In this document: positions 8,794 to 16,407 of the stretch, piece after piece
Position numbering within the stretch: position 1 is the stretch's first letter
Layout of the letters: each line of letters opens with the position of its first letter
Source of the DNA: an uncultured Flavobacteriales bacterium
GTDB taxonomy: Bacteria; Bacteroidota; Bacteroidia; Flavobacteriales; Crocinitomicaceae
Assembly: GCA_946479285.1 (NCBI GenBank)
Contig: CAMLFH010000012.1
Coordinates: 39,598 to 103,597, forward strand
DNA length: 64,000 nucleotides
Direction of reading: 5' to 3'
The notes under the pieces: model-generated
What the model saw: only the letters and a program-made list of their open reading frames with translations
Told to the model about the DNA's origin: nothing
Database searches by the model: none
Program-made: the position numbers and the translations under genes

Positions 8794-8845
8794 CCTTCGC
8801 TGAAGCTCTTAGCCTTCGCAAAGCCGCTTCGGCGGAGCAAGGTCA
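8794..8845. repeat. GC-rich leader segment resembling a dispersed repeat
   Basis: This stretch contains AGCTCTTAGCCTTCGC and GCTTCGGCGGAGCAAGG, more GC-rich than its surroundings. It partly resembles the repeats at 20915-20978 and 47997-48061 (shared words AGC-rich arm, GCGGAGCA/GGAGCA). The similarity is weaker than between those two copies. It lies in the presumed rimO leader. Confidence 0.4.
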
Positions 8846-8876
8846 GCATAAGCGTTGCACCCCTTTGGTTGATTTC

Positions 8877-10190
8877 ATGAAAACAAAAACACTTCGTAAG
8901 AATAAAGTAAATGTCATAACACTTGGTTGTGCAAAGAACACCTTTGATTCCGAGGTGATGATGGCGCAATTGGCTGCCAACAAGTTTGAAGTGGAGCATG
9001 AAGCCAAACAGGATGATTCTGAGATTGTGATTATTAATACCTGTGGTTTTATTGATAATGCAAAACAGGAATCCATTGAAATGATCCTGCGCTATGCCGA
9101 TGCGAAGAAAGAAGGATTGGTAGACAAAGTTTACGTGACCGGTTGCCTGGCTCAGCGGTACAAAGACGATTTGGAGCAGGAAATTCCGGAAGTGGACGCC
9201 TTTTTCGGGACCAGGGAATTGCCGCGCTTACTCAAAACATTAAAAGCAGATTACAAGCACGAATTAGTTGGAGAGCGTTTACTGACGACTCCTTCTCATT
9301 ATGCTTATTTCAAAATAGCAGAAGGCTGCGACAGACCATGTTCGTTTTGTGCCATTCCTTTAATGAGAGGAAAACACGTTTCGACTCCAATGGACCAGCT
9401 GGTGAATTCTGCGAAAAGTTTGGCTGCAAAAGGTGTTAAAGAGATTTTGCTGATCGCGCAGGATTTGACTTACTACGGACTGGATATTTACAAAAAGCGA
9501 AACCTGGCTGAATTGCTGGATCAGCTTGCTGCAGTAGAAGGAATCGAGTGGATTCGTCTGCACTATGCTTTCCCGGCGGGTTTCCCAATGGACGTGCTGG
9601 ATGCAATGGTGAAACATCCGAATGTATGTTTATACCTGGACATGCCTTTGCAGCACGGATCAACAAAAATCCTTCAGTCGATGCGCCGCGGAATTACACG
9701 TGAGAAAACAGAAGCACTGGTAAAAACGATCCGTGAGAAAGTTCCGGGAGTTGCTATTCGTACCACGTTGATTGCAGGTTACCCGGGAGAAACGCAAGCC
9801 GATTTCGAAGAAATGTATGAGTTTGTAGAACGGATGCGTTTTGATCGTTTGGGAATCTTCACTTATTCACACGAGGAAAATACACATGCCCATACTTTGG
9901 AAGACGATGTTCCGGATGAGGTAAAGCGCCAGCGTGCTGATGAGATCATGGAACTGCAATCCGGTATTAGTTATGAATTGAACCAGGAAAAGATCGGTAA
10001 AACATTCAAAGTTCTTTTTGACCGTATTGAAGGGGATTATTTCATCGGCAGAACAGAATTCGATTCTCCGGAAGTGGACAATGAAGTACTTGTAAAAAAA
10101 TCCGAAGGATATGTCAGTATCGGTGATTTTGCCATGGTCGAGATCACATCAGCAGATCATTACGATTTGTACGGAAAGTTTGCGGAGTAA
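8877..10190 (+). CDS. rimO: Ribosomal protein uS12 methylthiotransferase RimO
   Basis: A methylthiotransferase of about 437 residues: an N-terminal UPF0004 domain (VITLGCAKNTFDSE, NTCGFI, VTGCLAQR) with three Cys for the auxiliary 4Fe-4S cluster, then a radical-SAM domain with CDRPCSFCAIP (CxxxCxxC), and a C-terminal TRAM domain. RimO adds a methylthio group to an Asp of ribosomal protein uS12. The ATG at 8877 (MKTKTLRKNKVNVITLG) is preferred over a TTG 12 bp upstream because it directly precedes the conserved strand. RimO is favoured over MiaB by the PLMRGKHVS and LHYAFPAGFP type motifs. No clear terminator follows. Confidence 0.93.
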   Translation: MKTKTLRKNKVNVITLGCAKNTFDSEVMMAQLAANKFEVEHEAKQDDSEIVIINTCGFIDNAKQESIEMILRYADAKKEGLVDKVYVTGCLAQRYKDDLEQEIPEVDAFFGTRELPRLLKTLKADYKHELVGERLLTTPSHYAYFKIAEGCDRPCSFCAIPLMRGKHVSTPMDQLVNSAKSLAAKGVKEILLIAQDLTYYGLDIYKKRNLAELLDQLAAVEGIEWIRLHYAFPAGFPMDVLDAMVKHPNVCLYLDMPLQHGSTKILQSMRRGITREKTEALVKTIREKVPGVAIRTTLIAGYPGETQADFEEMYEFVERMRFDRLGIFTYSHEENTHAHTLEDDVPDEVKRQRADEIMELQSGISYELNQEKIGKTFKVLFDRIEGDYFIGRTEFDSPEVDNEVLVKKSEGYVSIGDFAMVEITSADHYDLYGKFAE

Positions 10191-10535
10191 AATCAAGACT
10201 TTATTAAATTTTCATTAAATATTTGTTCAGCCGTTGAATTCGTTAATTCATGGGTGGAATATAGTCATTTGTCGATACCTTATTTAGTAAGTGATTGATA
10301 GTCTTTGTATTTTTGCTCCGATAATACTATTACTTATTAAAAAATAATGGAAACTATTCACGCGTAAGATCTGAAATTCAGAGGACTATATGTTTTTGAT
10401 TTCACCCAATTTATAAATCAAGACGGCTTATTTTTTTAAATCCAGGGGTTAACCCCTGATTTTAGTCTTTTGACAGCTCCAGCTATTCTGCCCGAAATGG
10501 TTTTCCCTATTTTTGAACAAACTAAACAGTTACTT
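10191..10535. other. 345-bp AT-rich spacer between rimO and the small secreted protein
   Basis: The spacer contains a TATTTTTG box at 10308-10315 and a perfect 16-bp palindrome, CAGGGGTT|AACCCCTG at 10443-10458, followed by T-rich sequence. The palindrome could be an operator or attenuator for the 10536 gene. No protein-coding ORF in it is credible; the in-frame extension from 10470 lacks any sign of function. Confidence 0.5.
10508..10515 (+). promoter_or_regulatory. -7 box (TATTTTTG) for the 10536 gene
   Basis: An exact TAnnTTTG match 20 bp before the ATG at 10536. This supports that ATG as the true start, because the longer frame from 10470 would begin upstream of the promoter. Confidence 0.55.
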
Positions 10536-10889
10536 ATGAAAAAAAAGGTACTATTCATTGGGATTTGCGTATGTTCATTAGCTAATTTCAGCTATGGGCA
10601 GTCCCAGACAAACTCCTTAAAAGAATCAACACCCATTGTTGTTTCATCACACCCTGAATTGAGTGCGCAACGTGCAAAATTGGATGCAAAACAAGCTGAG
10701 ATTAACCAGGCTGTTACTTCCTCACGCGCACAGGCGGCTAAATTGAATGACGAATTCCGTGTGTTGAAAGAAGAATACGTTCGATTACTGAAAGTGGAGT
10801 TAGAGAAAACTACTGATGCGCAATTGAGAACCCAGTTGCAGGAAGAAATCACACGTTATTCTGAAATAACGAATTCACAAACACGCTAA
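10536..10889 (+). CDS. Small secreted coiled-coil protein of unknown function
   Basis: A 117-residue protein with a signal peptide (MKKKVLFIGICVCSL... cleaved after SYG/Q, about residue 21). After a short Ser/Thr-rich segment the rest is charged and helical (SAQRAKLDAKQAEINQ, then KLNDEFRVLKEEYVRLL), predicting a coiled coil. The upstream in-frame extension to 10470 is rejected because the signal peptide starts at 10536 and a promoter box lies between. It is 11 bp upstream of a large T9SS protein and probably cotranscribed with it. I do not recognise the family; a periplasmic chaperone-like role (Skp-like helices) is only a thought. Confidence 0.7.
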   Translation: MKKKVLFIGICVCSLANFSYGQSQTNSLKESTPIVVSSHPELSAQRAKLDAKQAEINQAVTSSRAQAAKLNDEFRVLKEEYVRLLKVELEKTTDAQLRTQLQEEITRYSEITNSQTR

Positions 10890-10900
10890 TCACTGAAGCT

Positions 10901-13183
10901 ATGAAAACAAGCATTTTAAAAACAGCTGCTCTATGCGGCTTAATGGCTATTGGACTTATTTCCAGATCCAATGCACAATCCTTCTCAGAATCGTTTAACG
11001 ATATTACCCTTCTTGCCGGGAATGGCTGGGTAATGACGAATGCAAGTGTTGCAGTTGGATCTACGAACTGGTTTCAGGGGAATCCTGTTGGTGCCGGCGG
11101 GCCGTTTGATGCTTTCAATGGAGCAACAAACGCTTATATTGGTGCGAACTACAACAATACCGGATCAGTAGGAACGATCAGCAACTGGTTGATGACTCCA
11201 AACCGCACATTCAGAAATGGTGACGTAATTACTTTCTATACACGTAAACCTTCACCCGATACTTACGCTGACAGATTGGAGGTGCGTTTAAGTACCAATG
11301 GAGCAAGTACTAATGTTGGAACGGGAAATGCAGTTGGAGATTACACTACCTTATTAATGAGTGTAAATCCCGGTTTGACTTTAGGAGTATATCCTACAGC
11401 TTGGACTCTTTATACAATCACAATTTCAGGATTGCCTGCTCCTACGTCAGGGCGTATTGCATTCAGATACTTTGTAACAGGTGCAGGTCTTAGCGGAACA
11501 AATTCTGATTATATCGGGATTGACCAGGTAGACTACACACCATATGTTTGTCCTTCGTTTACGATGACAACTGGTGGAGCTTTGACAGGTGGAGCTGCAG
11601 GCAACGCGTATTCAACTACATTAACTCAAACCGGAGCACTTGGAACGCCAAACTTTGCAGTTACAGCAGGAGCTCTCCCTCCGGGATTGTCTTTGTCTGC
11701 AAGCGGAACCATTTCCGGAACACCAACAGCTACCGGAACATTTAACTTCACTTCTACTGTAAGTGATAACAGCGGCTGTTCAGGATCACAAGCCTATTCT
11801 ATTACGGTTGTTTGTCCGGCAAATCCAATTGCTCTTAGCACTGCGCCTGCATTGTGTGATAATGCTTCGCCATATACATTGGTGCAAGGTTCACCGGCAG
11901 GAGGAACTTATTCAGGTACCGGTGTTACAGGTGGTCAGTTTAATCCTGCAGCCGGAACACAAACACTTACTTATGATTACACAGATCCTTACGGATGTGC
12001 ATACAATTCAAATTTCACGATTACTGTAAATGTTGCTCCATTTGTATCTCAAAGTGCTATTTCAGCAGTTTGTGACAATGCAGGAACAGTAGCATTGACA
12101 GGCGGAAGTCCTGCAGGAGGAACATATAGCGGAACTGGTGTTACAGGAGGTAATTTCGATCCTTCAGCAGGAACACAAACAGTAACTTATACCTACACAG
12201 ATGTAAACGGATGTGCAGATAATACAACTACATCAATCACTGTAAATCCTGCTCCAAGTGTTTCTCAAAGTGCTATTTCAGCAGTTTGTGATAATTCCGG
12301 AGCAGTGACTTTAACGGGTGGAAGTCCGGCAGGTGGGACTTACAGTGGAACAGGAGTAAATGCAAGCGGTGATTTTGAGCCTACAGCAGGAACACAAACA
12401 ATTACTTACACTTTTACCGATGTAAATGGATGTACAGATAATGCATCAACAGTGATCACTGTAAATCCTGCGCCTTCAGTTTCTCAAAGTGCCTTTTCTG
12501 CTGTTTGCAGCAACTCGGGAATAGTGGCATTGACAGGTGGAAGTCCGGCGGGTGGAACTTACAGCGGAATGGGTGTTTCAGGAACTGATTTTGATCCTGC
12601 GGTTGGGACACAAACGGTTACTTACTCGTTTACGGATGCAAATGGATGTACAGGCGATGCCTCTCAGTCGATTACTGTAGATCCTGCTCCAATAGTTGCA
12701 TTTAATTCTCCTGTTTCAGCTATGTGTTTGAATCATCCTGCATTGACACTTTCAGGTGGAGCACCTGCAGGTGGAACATATAGCGGGACTGGCGTAAGCG
12801 GAGGGAACTTCAATCCTTCTACAGCAGGTGCAGGTAACCATGTGATCACTTATTCTTTCACAGATGCAAACGGATGTGATGGCCAGGCAACAATTACAAT
12901 GAATGTAAGTGCTTGTTTGGGGCTTGTTGAAAATGGGAAAGAATTCGGATTGGAAGTTTATCCAAACCCAACGACAGGTAAATTTACTGCAAGCGTCACT
13001 TCAGGTTCTGATTTCTCTATTGTAAACGTAGTAGATATTCAGGGAAAAGAAGTTCCGTTTGGATCTTCTAAATCTGCTGCAACTGCTATTGAAGTTGATT
13101 TTTCAAACCAGGTTTCGGGAGTTTATTTCGTAAATGGATCTGTTGACGGACAACGTTTTGTTTTCCGTGTTCAAAAGCAATAA
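10901..13183 (+). CDS. T9SS cargo protein: choice-of-anchor J domain plus Ig-like repeats
   Basis: A 760-residue exported protein. Residues 1-26 are a signal peptide. Residues about 27-215 resemble the cleaved-adhesin / choice-of-anchor J domain (FSESFNDITLLAGNGW, SNWLMTPNRTF). A putative Ig domain (ALPPGLSLSASGTISGTP) follows at about 230-305, then five 72-73-residue repeats (about 307-670), each with GGSPAGGTYSGTGV and a Cys pair. The C-terminus is a type A T9SS sorting domain (LEVYPNPTTGKF ... VYFVNGSVDG ... KQ). The protein should cross the outer membrane by T9SS and be displayed or released, possibly as an adhesin. It ends at an exact hairpin terminator. It shares its repeat module with the 43774 protein. 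Confidence 0.88.
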   Translation: MKTSILKTAALCGLMAIGLISRSNAQSFSESFNDITLLAGNGWVMTNASVAVGSTNWFQGNPVGAGGPFDAFNGATNAYIGANYNNTGSVGTISNWLMTPNRTFRNGDVITFYTRKPSPDTYADRLEVRLSTNGASTNVGTGNAVGDYTTLLMSVNPGLTLGVYPTAWTLYTITISGLPAPTSGRIAFRYFVTGAGLSGTNSDYIGIDQVDYTPYVCPSFTMTTGGALTGGAAGNAYSTTLTQTGALGTPNFAVTAGALPPGLSLSASGTISGTPTATGTFNFTSTVSDNSGCSGSQAYSITVVCPANPIALSTAPALCDNASPYTLVQGSPAGGTYSGTGVTGGQFNPAAGTQTLTYDYTDPYGCAYNSNFTITVNVAPFVSQSAISAVCDNAGTVALTGGSPAGGTYSGTGVTGGNFDPSAGTQTVTYTYTDVNGCADNTTTSITVNPAPSVSQSAISAVCDNSGAVTLTGGSPAGGTYSGTGVNASGDFEPTAGTQTITYTFTDVNGCTDNASTVITVNPAPSVSQSAFSAVCSNSGIVALTGGSPAGGTYSGMGVSGTDFDPAVGTQTVTYSFTDANGCTGDASQSITVDPAPIVAFNSPVSAMCLNHPALTLSGGAPAGGTYSGTGVSGGNFNPSTAGAGNHVITYSFTDANGCDGQATITMNVSACLGLVENGKEFGLEVYPNPTTGKFTASVTSGSDFSIVNVVDIQGKEVPFGSSKSAATAIEVDFSNQVSGVYFVNGSVDGQRFVFRVQKQ
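11830..12915 (+). repeat. Five tandem about 218-bp Ig-module repeats inside the T9SS protein
   Basis: Each unit encodes a 72-73-residue module with CDN near its start, GGSPAGGTYSGTG in the middle, and a NGC plus TVNPAPSVSQ-type end. Units 2 and 3 are the most alike at DNA level. Such repeats allow expansion or contraction by recombination. A sixth, diverged copy lies in the 43774 gene near 46150-46360. Confidence 0.8.
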
Positions 13184-13201
13184 TTTATAAATCAATGAAT
13201 T

Positions 13202-13237
13202 AAAAAGGGCTGTCTTATTTTTAAGACAGCCCTTTTT
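13202..13237 (+). terminator. Strong rho-independent terminator
   Basis: AAAAAGGGCTGTCTTA (13202-13217) and TAAGACAGCCCTTTTT (13222-13237) are exact complements with a T4 loop. It lies 18 bp after the stop of the T9SS protein gene. Confidence 0.95.
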
Positions 13238-13326
13238 AATAACTTAAATTTTCGGTGAAACCGGATGTTTATTTGTTGAATGCGTCCAAATGCTAATTTC
13301 CACGTTAATCTTTCCTGATCAGAAAT

Positions 13327-13334
13327 TATCTTTG
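13327..13334 (+). promoter_or_regulatory. -7 box (TATCTTTG) of the 13355 gene
   Basis: An exact TAnnTTTG match 20 bp upstream of the ATG at 13355. It follows the terminator by about 90 bp, so the 13355 gene is its own transcription unit. Confidence 0.6.
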
Positions 13335-13354
13335 TACGGAAACCTTAAACAAGT

Positions 13355-14662
13355 ATGAACTATTCACTACAACTGCGGGCAATTTTTATTGTCTCACTAT
13401 TACTCCTCTCAACTGCTTTTTCGCAAGCGCAGACAAATTACCGGATTTCAGTTCCTCAAAGCTATCTCACCAAAGATTTTTTAGCTCTGGCAACGGACAA
13501 TATTGTTAATAACGGAAGATTTATCTCCGAAAATAAATTCGAATTGATCCTGGAGCAGGAACATGCTGAAAATTATGTCAGATCAGTATTTGAATCTGTT
13601 GGAATTCCGGTGTTGGCGGTGAGCAGTAACAAACAGAAAGAGACATTCAGAGAAAAAGCAGGAGGAAATGACTGTGAAACTGCCGAATTGTTATGTTCTA
13701 ATACGTCACAGACGGCCAACAGCGGTGGTGCAGGGGCAACACAGGAATTAAACGGGACCAGCCAGGGATGCCTTGGTATTGAGCATCAATCTTCCTGGTA
13801 TTATCTGAATGTTCAATCAGGTGGAACGCTGACCATGACTATTGGTCCGACGAGTGGAACGGATGATTACGATTTCGCCATTTGGGGACCGTTTACAGCT
13901 GCTACTGCCAATGCAAATTGTCCACCGACTGCAGCTCCGATCCGCTGCAGCTATTCCGCCTCAACCGGAAATACGGGATTAATGATTCCAGTCAATGGAC
14001 AGACGAGTTCATTTGGCTGTGGTTTTTTGGGTTTAGGACCATGCAGTGGATTAATAACAACTGTGAACAATCCTGCGGATAATAGCGAAGGTACAGGAGG
14101 CGATAAATGGGTGAGTAATTTAACTACTTCTGCAAACGAGGTTTATATTTTACTGGTAGATAATTTTTCAAATTCCGGGCAAGCGTATAACATGTCTTTT
14201 GGAGGTTCCTCTGTTTTGGGCTGTACACCGATAGTTTTACCGGTTGAATTAAGTGCTTTTACCGTATCAAAAACATCGAAAGGAAATAGTCTGAACTGGA
14301 CAACTCAATCCGAAGACCGTTCGAATTATTTTATGGTGGAATGGACAACAAATCCTGCTTCCGGAAACTGGACTGAAATTGCAAATGTGCCCGCATTAGG
14401 TCATTCACAGGAAATACATGACTACAGTACGTTTCATTCGAATCCGTCACTAACTGAAGTGAATTATTACCGGTTGAATTTGACGGACTTAGATGGTTCC
14501 AGAACGACTTATGATGCCTATTTATTAAGTGCAGACAATGGTAAAGATTCCAAAAAGGTTACACACGTTTATAATTTGATGGGACAGGAAGTAGATGATC
14601 ATTGCAAAGGCATTGTGATTTATTATTATTCCGACGGGACCACTGAAAAAGTGTATAGATAA
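13355..14662 (+). CDS. Secreted T9SS-type protein with NDC-type carbohydrate/PPC-like domain
   Basis: A 435-residue exported protein: signal peptide (about 1-25, ending SQAQ), a short region (26-100) resembling a degenerate protease-prodomain strand pattern, then a Cys-containing domain starting GGNDCETAELLC (about 108-290) like the PPC/CUB-type jelly rolls frequent in Bacteroidota surface proteins (SSWYYLNVQSGGTLTMTI, DDYDFAIWGPF). A fibronectin-like segment follows after LPVELSAFTV (about 300-400). The tail (VYNLMGQEV, then IVIYYYSDGTTEKVYR) resembles a shortened type A T9SS sorting domain. Function is unknown; surface location is inferred. A hairpin terminator follows directly. Confidence 0.75.
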   Translation: MNYSLQLRAIFIVSLLLLSTAFSQAQTNYRISVPQSYLTKDFLALATDNIVNNGRFISENKFELILEQEHAENYVRSVFESVGIPVLAVSSNKQKETFREKAGGNDCETAELLCSNTSQTANSGGAGATQELNGTSQGCLGIEHQSSWYYLNVQSGGTLTMTIGPTSGTDDYDFAIWGPFTAATANANCPPTAAPIRCSYSASTGNTGLMIPVNGQTSSFGCGFLGLGPCSGLITTVNNPADNSEGTGGDKWVSNLTTSANEVYILLVDNFSNSGQAYNMSFGGSSVLGCTPIVLPVELSAFTVSKTSKGNSLNWTTQSEDRSNYFMVEWTTNPASGNWTEIANVPALGHSQEIHDYSTFHSNPSLTEVNYYRLNLTDLDGSRTTYDAYLLSADNGKDSKKVTHVYNLMGQEVDDHCKGIVIYYYSDGTTEKVYR

Positions 14663-14691
14663 TCGTCATCTGTTTGGAATAAATTCATTTT

Positions 14692-14727
14692 AAAGTCGTT
14701 CGGAAACGGACGACTTTTATTTTTTTG
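14692..14727 (+). terminator. Rho-independent terminator with GAAA tetraloop
   Basis: AAAGTCGTTCG (14692-14702) pairs with CGGACGACTTT (14707-14717) with one wobble around a GAAA loop. TATTTTTTT follows. The T-tract runs straight into the promoter of the next gene. Confidence 0.9.
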
Positions 14728-14735
14728 TTACTTTG
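14728..14735 (+). promoter_or_regulatory. Near-consensus -7 box (TTACTTTG) almost abutting the 14741 ATG
   Basis: TTACTTTG matches TAnnTTTG except at position 2 and ends 5 bp before the ATG at 14741. The mRNA would be essentially leaderless, as at dnaB. Confidence 0.45.
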
Positions 14736-14740
14736 GCATC

Positions 14741-15745
14741 ATGGACATTCAGAACCGACTACTTGAACAGCTAAAGGCGAAACTTCCTCCGGATACTTCA
14801 TTGGGTAAATTACTGATGGATGACCTGGAGTTATCGCGTGACTCGGCATATCGGAGAGCACGTGGTGAAACTGCTTTGAAACCGGAAGAGATTAACCTGC
14901 TTTGTCAAAAATACGACCTCTCAATAGATAAAATCATCGGTGTTTCAGGTAAAAGTGTCACCTTTCAATACAATCCCATTCAGCGTTCGGAATTTTCTTT
15001 TGAAACCTACCTGAACGGAATTATGGACGGCTTTAAACGAATGGTTGCCCAGCGCTCCCAGGAACTTTATATGTCAAACCTGGATCTGATTATTTTCCAA
15101 CTATTGAATTCACCTGCTCTTTTGCGTTTCAAATTACTCTATTTCGGAAAGTGTTATTTGAAACTGGGGCAATTGGATGATGTGAAGTTTCACAAAGGAT
15201 GGAAAGGCGATATTTCCGATGAGCACCTGCAGCAGATGGCCAATTTCTATATCCGGGTTAAATCTACAGAAGTAATAGGATACGACGCCGGAAAAGGACT
15301 GATCCGTGAAATTGTTTCATTCTATGAATTAGGATATTTTGAAACTCCGGAAGATGCCATTTTCCTGATAGATGAAGTTGCTGCTTTGGTAGAACACATC
15401 AAAAAGCAAGCGGAAATCGGCCGGAAATTCATTAAAGGACAACCTGTTATAACGGAAGCGGATAATTTCCATTTATACCTGCACCAAACCTATATTCAGG
15501 ATAATACGATTATTTCAGAAACAAATGCCTACCGCATGTTGTATATTACCCACAACATGATGAACTACCTATATACAATCGATCAGGATTATGTCAACAA
15601 ATCATTTGCGGTTTTTCAATCCATGCTGAAAAGCTGCGTGAAAATTTCGGAAGAGAATCAACGCCAGCGAAATGCCTACTTTGAAAGCCTGGGACAGTTT
15701 ATTTCAAAAGCAAAAATCCGCATTGAAGGAACAGAATTGTATTAA
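14741..15745 (+). CDS. Helix-turn-helix regulator-like protein, Bacteroidota-specific
   Basis: A 334-residue cytoplasmic protein. The N-terminal 70 residues look like a Cro/C1-type helix-turn-helix (LGKLLMDDLELSRDSAYRRARGETALKPEEINLLCQKYDLSIDKI). The remainder is a long helical, aromatic-rich region without signal peptide or membrane helix (FETYLNGIMDGFKRM, NFYIRVKSTEVIGYD), probably a sensory or dimerisation domain. Large HTH proteins of this form are common and uncharacterised in Bacteroidota. It precedes an ECF sigma gene by 122 bp in the same direction, but nothing shows they work together. DNA binding is inferred from the N-terminus only. Confidence 0.7.
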   Translation: MDIQNRLLEQLKAKLPPDTSLGKLLMDDLELSRDSAYRRARGETALKPEEINLLCQKYDLSIDKIIGVSGKSVTFQYNPIQRSEFSFETYLNGIMDGFKRMVAQRSQELYMSNLDLIIFQLLNSPALLRFKLLYFGKCYLKLGQLDDVKFHKGWKGDISDEHLQQMANFYIRVKSTEVIGYDAGKGLIREIVSFYELGYFETPEDAIFLIDEVAALVEHIKKQAEIGRKFIKGQPVITEADNFHLYLHQTYIQDNTIISETNAYRMLYITHNMMNYLYTIDQDYVNKSFAVFQSMLKSCVKISEENQRQRNAYFESLGQFISKAKIRIEGTELY

Positions 15746-15867
15746 TTTCTTGTTTCCGGGCAACCTTTTGTTTTGACCTGAGTAATTGGTAAGAACGTAA
15801 AAGAAAAATGCAGATGAAATGAATTGATTTCTATCCTTTTTGAAGGATGGATCCGAACTTATTATAA

Positions 15868-16407
15868 GTGTTAACGAAAGAAACAGAAGAACAATTTTCA
15901 AAAGGCAATCGAAAAGCTTTCGATGCTGTATATGCTGCTTATTCTGCGGCCATGTTCGGATTGTGTCTTCGCTATACCAGGTGTTCGGATGATGCACAGG
16001 ATATTTTGCAGGAAGCATTCATCAGGGTTTACAAGAGCTGTGAACAATATTCTGCAGATAAGCCTCTTGCTGCTTGGATAAAGACAATTACAATCAATAC
16101 AGCTTTAACATATATCAAGAAAAATTACCGGTTTGAACTGCATGAAGATGATTCCTTCTTTGATGAACAGCAGGAAATTGAGTTCGATACCGAAAATCAG
16201 GAACAGCTAAAAAAGAAATTAATCCAAATCCTGAATGAATTACCCGATGGCTACAGGACCGTTTTTAACCTGTTTGTGATCGATAACTTGACACATAAGG
16301 AAATTGCAGCATATTTGTCAATTTCAGAAAACACCAGTAAAACCCAATATTTCAAAGCAAAGAAGATGATTCTTAGTTTGCTTGAGGTATCAATCAATAA
16401 AGCATGA
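15868..16407 (+). CDS. ECF-type RNA polymerase sigma factor
   Basis: A 179-residue protein with the two ECF sigma domains. Region 2 (about 10-85) contains YAAYSAAMFGLCLRYTR, DAQDILQEAFIRVYKS and AWIKTITINTAL. Region 4 (about 120-175) has LNELPDGYRTVFNLFVIDNLTHKEIAAYLSISENTSKTQYFKAKKMI as the -35-binding helix-turn-helix. No region 3 or 1.1 is present, as expected. The start is a GTG at 15868 (MLTKETEEQF). The stop overlaps the next start by 4 bp (ATGA), so the two are translationally coupled. That next gene encodes the probable cognate anti-sigma protein. Confidence 0.93.
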   Translation: MLTKETEEQFSKGNRKAFDAVYAAYSAAMFGLCLRYTRCSDDAQDILQEAFIRVYKSCEQYSADKPLAAWIKTITINTALTYIKKNYRFELHEDDSFFDEQQEIEFDTENQEQLKKKLIQILNELPDGYRTVFNLFVIDNLTHKEIAAYLSISENTSKTQYFKAKKMILSLLEVSINKA